Origin: Anaerolineaceae bacterium
Lineage (GTDB): Bacteria; Planctomycetota; Phycisphaerae; FEN-1346; JAACEH01
Assembly: GCA_011682595.1 (NCBI GenBank)
Contig: JAACEH010000058.1
Span: 1 to 17,247 of the forward strand
Reading direction: 5' to 3'
Length of the DNA: 17,247 nucleotides
The notes under the pieces are model-generated. The model did no database searches, had not been told where the DNA came from, and saw nothing but the letters and a program-made list of their open reading frames with translations. Positions within the stretch are counted from its first letter, which is position 1. Each line of letters starts with the position of its first letter. The translations under genes were made by a program, and so were the position numbers. Positions 13,040 to 17,247 of the stretch are shown one piece after another.

Positions 13040-13879
13040 ATGAAAACAGGTGTTTCGCTCACCGGAACTCTTGGGCTGGCGGTCGTCGCCGCCGTGGTCG
13101 GTCTGTGGGGCGCGGCCTGCAGCGCGCAGGAGAAAAGCACCAGGCGGCCCAACGTCGATCTGCGGGCCTCCTGGTACCTCTATCACATCGCCATTGCCTA
13201 CGACATCCTCTACGACGAATTGTCCGAGGGCGAGCGCAAGGTCATTCGCGACGGTTTGGCCGCCCACGCCAAGGCCATCTACGAAGACTTCGACCAGAAG
13301 AACAAGAAGATACGTTTCGACCAGACCAGTACGCGTTTGTCTCCGGCGAAATGAGCGGCGCTTACCCGGCCCGGCTCGACCCCCTCGAACTGCGCCGCAC
13401 GCTGGTGGTGACCAAGCGCTGGCTGCTGCTGGTTGACGACATGACGGCGGGCCAGGGGAGACGGCTGACCTGGATCTGCCACAGCGACGGCGAGTTCACC
13501 TCCGACGGGGCAGGGGCCACGGCCAAGGTGGGTAATGCAGCCCTTCACGTTGTCCCTTTGTCGGGTCCGGCGACCGAAGTCAAGATGCAGAAGACGATTG
13601 TCATGGCCGGCACGGGGCCCGGCCGCGGCAAGGCCACACAGCGGGGATTCCAGATCAACCAACAAGTCGCCCGCCAAGCGGGTGCGGCTGGTGAATCTGC
13701 TGGTGCCATTGGCCGCAGGCGAGAAAGCGCCGAAGGTCACTTCGAGCCAGGTCGGGCCGAGGGCCGGGCGGATCTCCCTGGAGTTGACCTGGGCTGACGG
13801 CAGGCAGGAGAAGGTGGGCATCGACCTGAGCGGCGAACCGTTCAGCAAGATGGGACCGGTCCTGATCGAGGCCAGGTGA
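13040..13879 (+). pseudogene. Degraded heparinase II/III- or alginate-lyase-like gene
   Basis: ATG 13040 follows AAGGAG (13027-13032). A signal peptide (MKTGVSLTGTLGLAVVAAVV, cleavage near CSA) leads into NVDLRASWYLYHIAIAYDIL and LSEGERKVIRDGLAAHAKAI, typical of the alpha/alpha-toroid domain of polysaccharide lyases. This frame ends at TGA 13352. From about 13318 the next frame encodes DQYAFVSGEMSGAYP, then ELRRTLVVTKRWLLLVDDMTA, as in the C-terminal beta-sandwich of heparinase II/III proteins. Around 13650-13690 the frame changes back and reads VRLVNLLVPLAAGEKAP to the stop at 13879. Such enzymes are usually 600-700 residues; here roughly 280 codons remain, so several hundred residues including the catalytic region are lost. 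It once was probably an exported acidic-polysaccharide lyase. Confidence 0.7.
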
Positions 13880-13924
13880 CCCCTTGCCCCAAGGCCGGGC
13901 CAAGGTGATCGGGCGAGGGGGGAT

Positions 13925-15175
13925 TCAGCGTTTCGAACTCGAGCCGTCGGTGTCGGATTTCTTCGGCGCCGGCGGCTCTTTTTTCGCGCCGCCTGCGTCG
14001 CCTTCCGGTTGGCGGAACGGTTTGGCGAAAGGCCGGTATAGCGGGTCGCCGAGGAAGACCATCATCCATGACAGCAGCCGCTGCGACATGTAGGCCGACT
14101 CGGCGAAGGTGTAGCCCTTCAGGAGCCGGTCGGTGAAAATGTCGAGGTACGGTGTGCCGGTCAGGTACGGTTCGTAGACCGCGCCCATGGTGCAGGCTGC
14201 GCCGCGGGCCAGCAGTGGGCCCGCCCATCGCTCTTTGGTCGTGCGGAGCTTCATAGCCGAGAAACTGTGCAGGTGGTAAGCGACGGCCCCCCTCTGGAAG
14301 CGGAACTGGGGCCGGGCGATGGCCCCGGAGACGTTCGGCATGTACCAGCCCAGGTAGAAGCAGGCCTCGGGCATGCTCTGGCCGATGCTCATGACCTCGG
14401 CCTTCTGGTCAAGGTAACTCGGTATGCCGGCCGCCTTGGTTTTCTGATAGGCGTCGCGAATCCACTTGTCGCCCTGGGCGTAGCCGCCCTTGTTGATGTT
14501 GCGGACGTCGAAGTAGGCCCGTCCCTGCAGGCCGTGCTCTTCGGCCCACAGGGCGTCGTCGATCATGCGGCGGACAATCTTCGGCGACGGACCGTCGAGC
14601 CGGCAGACCAGCAGCATGTGGCGGGCCAGACCCTCGTTGAAGGGCCGGTCCTCGGCGAAGTACGGACTCTGAATTGCCCCGCCCAGCAGGTGGCCGCCCT
14701 TGGGCAGCAGGGTCAGTTCGCTGTCCACCCCCGCAGCCATTGATTTGTACATGTTCTTGACGCTCTTAAAACCGTCGATCTTCACCGGAACACCGTAGAC
14801 GGGGACCAGGCAGCGAATCTGTTTCTTCGACATTCTCAGCACCAGCTCGCCCTCGGGCAAGCGGACCCGCATCCGGCCCAGCCGCTTGTTGAGAAAATCC
14901 CGCAGCGGGGCGACAATCTGTTTGTCGAAATCGTCGCGGGTGATCAGTTCGCCTTGACCGGTCTTCAGGTGCAGGATGTTCTCGGTCGGGACGCCTCGCT
15001 GGGCGGCGTAGTAGCTGCCCAGCTCGACGCTCGCGGGCACCCGGTCGTTGACCAGGATCACGATATTCTCCGGGCCGAGACCCACTTCGACCGCGGCCTC
15101 GACAGGGCCGGCGAAAGTCGCTACCATGATTACCGTTATCACGGCGGTCGCTACGAACGGGAAGAGTCGTCGCAT
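13925..15175 (-). CDS. TIGR03790-family secreted protein
   Basis: A 416-residue exported protein of unknown function. ATG 15175 has GAGG about 6 bases upstream and opens directly into a signal peptide (MRRLFPFVATAVITVIMVAT, cleavage near VEA), so the TTG eight codons upstream is unlikely. The family hallmark follows: NIVILVNDRVPASVELGSYY (38-57), then AQRGVPTENILHLKT. TIGR03790 has been described as occurring mainly in genomes with exosortase, but no exosortase or PEP-CTERM gene is in this window and this protein has no sorting signal; it ends in a Lys/Pro/Ser-rich tail. It is convergent with the lyase remnant (45 bases between) and divergent from the HEAT lipoprotein. Confidence 0.85.
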   Translation of the reverse strand: MRRLFPFVATAVITVIMVATFAGPVEAAVEVGLGPENIVILVNDRVPASVELGSYYAAQRGVPTENILHLKTGQGELITRDDFDKQIVAPLRDFLNKRLGRMRVRLPEGELVLRMSKKQIRCLVPVYGVPVKIDGFKSVKNMYKSMAAGVDSELTLLPKGGHLLGGAIQSPYFAEDRPFNEGLARHMLLVCRLDGPSPKIVRRMIDDALWAEEHGLQGRAYFDVRNINKGGYAQGDKWIRDAYQKTKAAGIPSYLDQKAEVMSIGQSMPEACFYLGWYMPNVSGAIARPQFRFQRGAVAYHLHSFSAMKLRTTKERWAGPLLARGAACTMGAVYEPYLTGTPYLDIFTDRLLKGYTFAESAYMSQRLLSWMMVFLGDPLYRPFAKPFRQPEGDAGGAKKEPPAPKKSDTDGSSSKR

Positions 15176-15192
15176 TGTGCACCTCTGTCGTC

Positions 15193-15221
15193 TGGTCAAC
15201 TGCCTGTTGCCGAGGTATTAT
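15193..15221 (+). promoter_or_regulatory. Promoter of the HEAT-repeat lipoprotein gene, possibly leaderless
   Basis: TGGTCA (15193-15198), a 17-bp spacer and TATTAT (15216-15221). The predicted start of transcription, 7-9 bases downstream, falls at the ATG at 15230. No ribosome binding site lies at the right distance before that ATG. Confidence 0.45.
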
Positions 15222-15245
15222 AGACTCCTATGATTAAACCGCGAA
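15217..15245 (-). promoter_or_regulatory. Promoter of the TIGR03790 gene
   Basis: On the minus strand, TTCGCG (15245-15240), a 17-bp spacer and TATAAT (15222-15217). The -10 overlaps that of the opposite promoter by five bases. The leader before ATG 15175 would be about 35 bases. Confidence 0.45.
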
Positions 15246-17247
15246 GCCCGTTTTTTCTCCCGGCTTTAATCGCCGCCGCCGTCCTGGTTGCCGCCGGTTG
15301 CCGGGCCGACAAGCAACCCGCCGGGGCCCCCGCTTTGACGGGACAGCCGGAAGGTTCTTCGCCCGCGGCGACGACCGACCAGGCGATCTCGCAGTGGATC
15401 GCCCGGCTCGACGAGGAAAGCATTGTCACCGGCCGTGCCGGCGGCAGGCAGCCCTTCTATTCCGGAGAGTTCGATCGGCACGGTTGCCAGGCCGCCGACC
15501 GGCTGGTCGGGATGGGCCGGGAGGCCGTCGCCGCCCTCAGGAAAGCCGCGAGAGGGGCCGACCCGGTCGCTCGGCGCAATGCCGCCATGGCCCTGGCCCG
15601 CCTGGGTGACGCTTCGGCCGTCGAGGTCCTTTACCAGGCGGCCGAGCAGAAGAACCTGCGGCCGGTGATTCGCGGCCAGGCGATTCTCCTGCTGGCCGAA
15701 CTGGCTCGAAGCAACCCCGAGAAGTCCGCGGCCATCGACCTGCCGCGGTTGATGGCCATCTTCCATCAGCGGAAGCGGGCCAGCGACCCCTCGCGGCACA
15801 TCCTCACGGCCATCATCCGGGCCGCCGCTGTGGCCGGTACGCCACAAGGAAGAAACGTTGTCGTGGGCATGCTGCCCAGCCGCGAGCCGGCCCTGCGACA
15901 TGCCGCCCTGGAGGCCCTGCGGGAGGTCGAACTGCCCGAGACGCCGCCGCTGGTGATCGAGGCCCTCGGCGACCGCAACCCACGGATTGTCCTGGCCGCC
16001 ATGGCCCTGCTGGCCCATCGGGGCGGCGACGAGATGGCCGGCCGCTATGCTCGCCTGCTGGCCGGCGGCGACGAGAAGGTGCGCATCGAGGCCGTTCGCC
16101 GCATCGGGCTGGCCCCCGGGCCCGAGGCGGGACGGTTGCTGCTGAAGGTTATCGACGACCCGTCGCTCTCGGTGCAGCGGGAGGTGATCGCCTCGGCCGA
16201 AAAAATCGGCGACGCTTCGTTGTTGGAGCGTGCCCTGACCGTCGGGCGGTGGCGGATTCGCAAGGCGGCGGTCGAGGCCCTGGGGCGAATGAAGTCCGCC
16301 CACTCCCTTGGCGCCCTGGCCGCCCTGACGGGGGACGACAGCTACAACGTGCGGCGCTCCATGGCCGAGGCGGTGGGCGAAATCGGCCGCCCGGTCGGTG
16401 CGCCGATCATCGTCGACCTGCTGGCCGACAGCGCATCGACGGTTCGCGCTGCGGCCGCGGAGTCGTTTGCCAGGATTGCGGGTTTTGCACTCAAGGGTTT
16501 TGATCCCGGCTGGCAGCCGTGGAAAAACGCCGAGGCCATCAAGATGGCTCGCACCTGGGCCGACCAGCACAGCGGCCCGGCGGCCGGGGATGACCCGGCC
16601 GATTCGAATGCCGCCGCCGAAGGGGCGGTGAAGATCGACCTCCAGACGCGAACGCTCATCGAGGCCCTGGCCCTGCCGCCGGGCGAGCATCGGCAACTGG
16701 CCATCGCCGCCCTGGTGCGCATGAAAGAGCGGGCCATCGCCCCGCTCGAGGCCTCGGTCGATGCCCGGCCGCCCGAGATCGCCACGGCCATTCTCGACGA
16801 CGTGTTGCCGGTGATCGATCCGCTCTACATGGCCCTGAAGAAACTCCGCAGCGAAGACGTGGCGGTGCGCCGCCAGGCGGCCATCCGTTTTGCCCGGGCC
16901 GCCAAGGGGCGGCGCCTTCCCGAGGCCGCCTGGCAGAGGGCCCGGCACGTCCTGTCCGGCGAGACCGACGGGCAGGTGCGGCGGCTGCTGACCGAGCGGC
17001 TGTTCGAGGCCGGTGACGACGCCCTGGCCGACGCCCTGGTTCACGGTCTGAAACTCTCCGACGTCCGGGCCCGCCAGAGCGCGGCCCGGTACCTGGGCCG
17101 ACTCAAAAGCCCCAAGGCCGTGCCCCACCTGGTCGAGTGTCTGCACGACGAGCGGACCAGTGTGCAGTTTGCCGCCGCCTGGGCATTGGGCCGGATCGGC
17201 GACCCCGCAGCCGTCGAGCCGCTGAAGCGGGCCCTGATGACCCGCGA
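15230..17247 (+). CDS. HEAT-repeat lipoprotein, runs off right edge
   Basis: The frame is open from ATG 15230 to the end of the window (672 codons so far). A lipoprotein signal peptide MIKPRSPFFLPALIAAAVLV leads to VAAGC, with Cys24 as the expected lipid-modified residue. A short Pro/Ala/Ser/Thr linker precedes a long array of 30-35 residue helical HEAT or PBS-lyase-like repeats from about residue 90 on. Examples are ARRNAAMALARLGDASAVEV, RKAAVEALGRMKSAHSLGAL, VRRSMAEAVGEIGRPVGAP and FAAAWALGRIGDPAAVEPL. A spacer rich in Asp, Ala and Gly (about 440-465) separates two arrays. Such proteins are protein-binding scaffolds on the cell envelope; the partner is unknown. Divergence from the TIGR03790 gene with overlapping promoters suggests joint control. 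Confidence 0.9.
   Translation, partial: MIKPRSPFFLPALIAAAVLVAAGCRADKQPAGAPALTGQPEGSSPAATTDQAISQWIARLDEESIVTGRAGGRQPFYSGEFDRHGCQAADRLVGMGREAVAALRKAARGADPVARRNAAMALARLGDASAVEVLYQAAEQKNLRPVIRGQAILLLAELARSNPEKSAAIDLPRLMAIFHQRKRASDPSRHILTAIIRAAAVAGTPQGRNVVVGMLPSREPALRHAALEALREVELPETPPLVIEALGDRNPRIVLAAMALLAHRGGDEMAGRYARLLAGGDEKVRIEAVRRIGLAPGPEAGRLLLKVIDDPSLSVQREVIASAEKIGDASLLERALTVGRWRIRKAAVEALGRMKSAHSLGALAALTGDDSYNVRRSMAEAVGEIGRPVGAPIIVDLLADSASTVRAAAAESFARIAGFALKGFDPGWQPWKNAEAIKMARTWADQHSGPAAGDDPADSNAAAEGAVKIDLQTRTLIEALALPPGEHRQLAIAALVRMKERAIAPLEASVDARPPEIATAILDDVLPVIDPLYMALKKLRSEDVAVRRQAAIRFARAAKGRRLPEAAWQRARHVLSGETDGQVRRLLTERLFEAGDDALADALVHGLKLSDVRARQSAARYLGRLKSPKAVPHLVECLHDERTSVQFAAAWALGRIGDPAAVEPLKRALMTR

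Overview
This GC-rich window most resembles a chromosome segment of a planctomycete, perhaps of a Phycisphaerae-like lineage. The pointers are a TIGR03790-family secreted protein (a family tied to exosortase-bearing genomes), a HEAT-repeat lipoprotein, RCC1/dockerin-like and beta-helix surface-protein remnants, tandem uroporphyrinogen-decarboxylase-family genes beside an AraC regulator, and many small dispersed hairpin repeats. The taxonomic call is inference; there is no rRNA or complete marker set here.

Layout: (1) 1-408, an internally deleted IS4-family transposase. (2) 409-1228, no supported gene, ending in a good sigma70-type promoter. (3) 1229-1537, remnant of a secreted RCC1/dockerin-like protein. 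(4) 1605-2747, an RsmC-type 16S rRNA methyltransferase with a possible AUU start. (5) 3192-4259 recA. (6) 4401-5878, a DegP/HtrA protease broken by a one-base frameshift, followed by a hairpin cluster and a 95-bp degenerate second copy of its own 3' end. (7) 6343-6672, a stand-alone Mrr_N-type winged-helix protein lying between two inverted copies of a 20-nt palindrome. (8) 8307-6792 (minus), pfkB-family kinase and thpR. (9) 9476-8628 (minus), AraC regulator divergent from 9649-10809 (UroD family), then a UroD/beta-helix chimera, a DegT/DnrJ/EryC1/StrS aminotransferase and a decayed heparinase-like gene. (10) 15175-13925 (minus), TIGR03790 protein, divergent from a HEAT-repeat lipoprotein that runs off the right edge; their promoters appear to share one -10 region.

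Housekeeping functions (recA, rRNA methylation, RNA 2',3'-cyclic phosphodiesterase, periplasmic protease) are mixed with an accessory cluster probably controlled by the AraC-type protein. The clearest theme is erosion. Four loci (IS4 transposase, RCC1/dockerin remnant, UroD/beta-helix chimera, heparinase-like gene) keep recognisable start and end sequences but have lost the middle, three of them with the reading frame preserved. The second theme is small palindromic repeats of several families, placed next to gene ends, inside duplications, around an orphan gene and, for a 9-bp unit, inside a coding sequence. No complete new defence or biosynthetic system is visible. The best candidates for new biology are the hairpin clusters flanked by duplicated DNA and the repeat-bounded Mrr_N gene.
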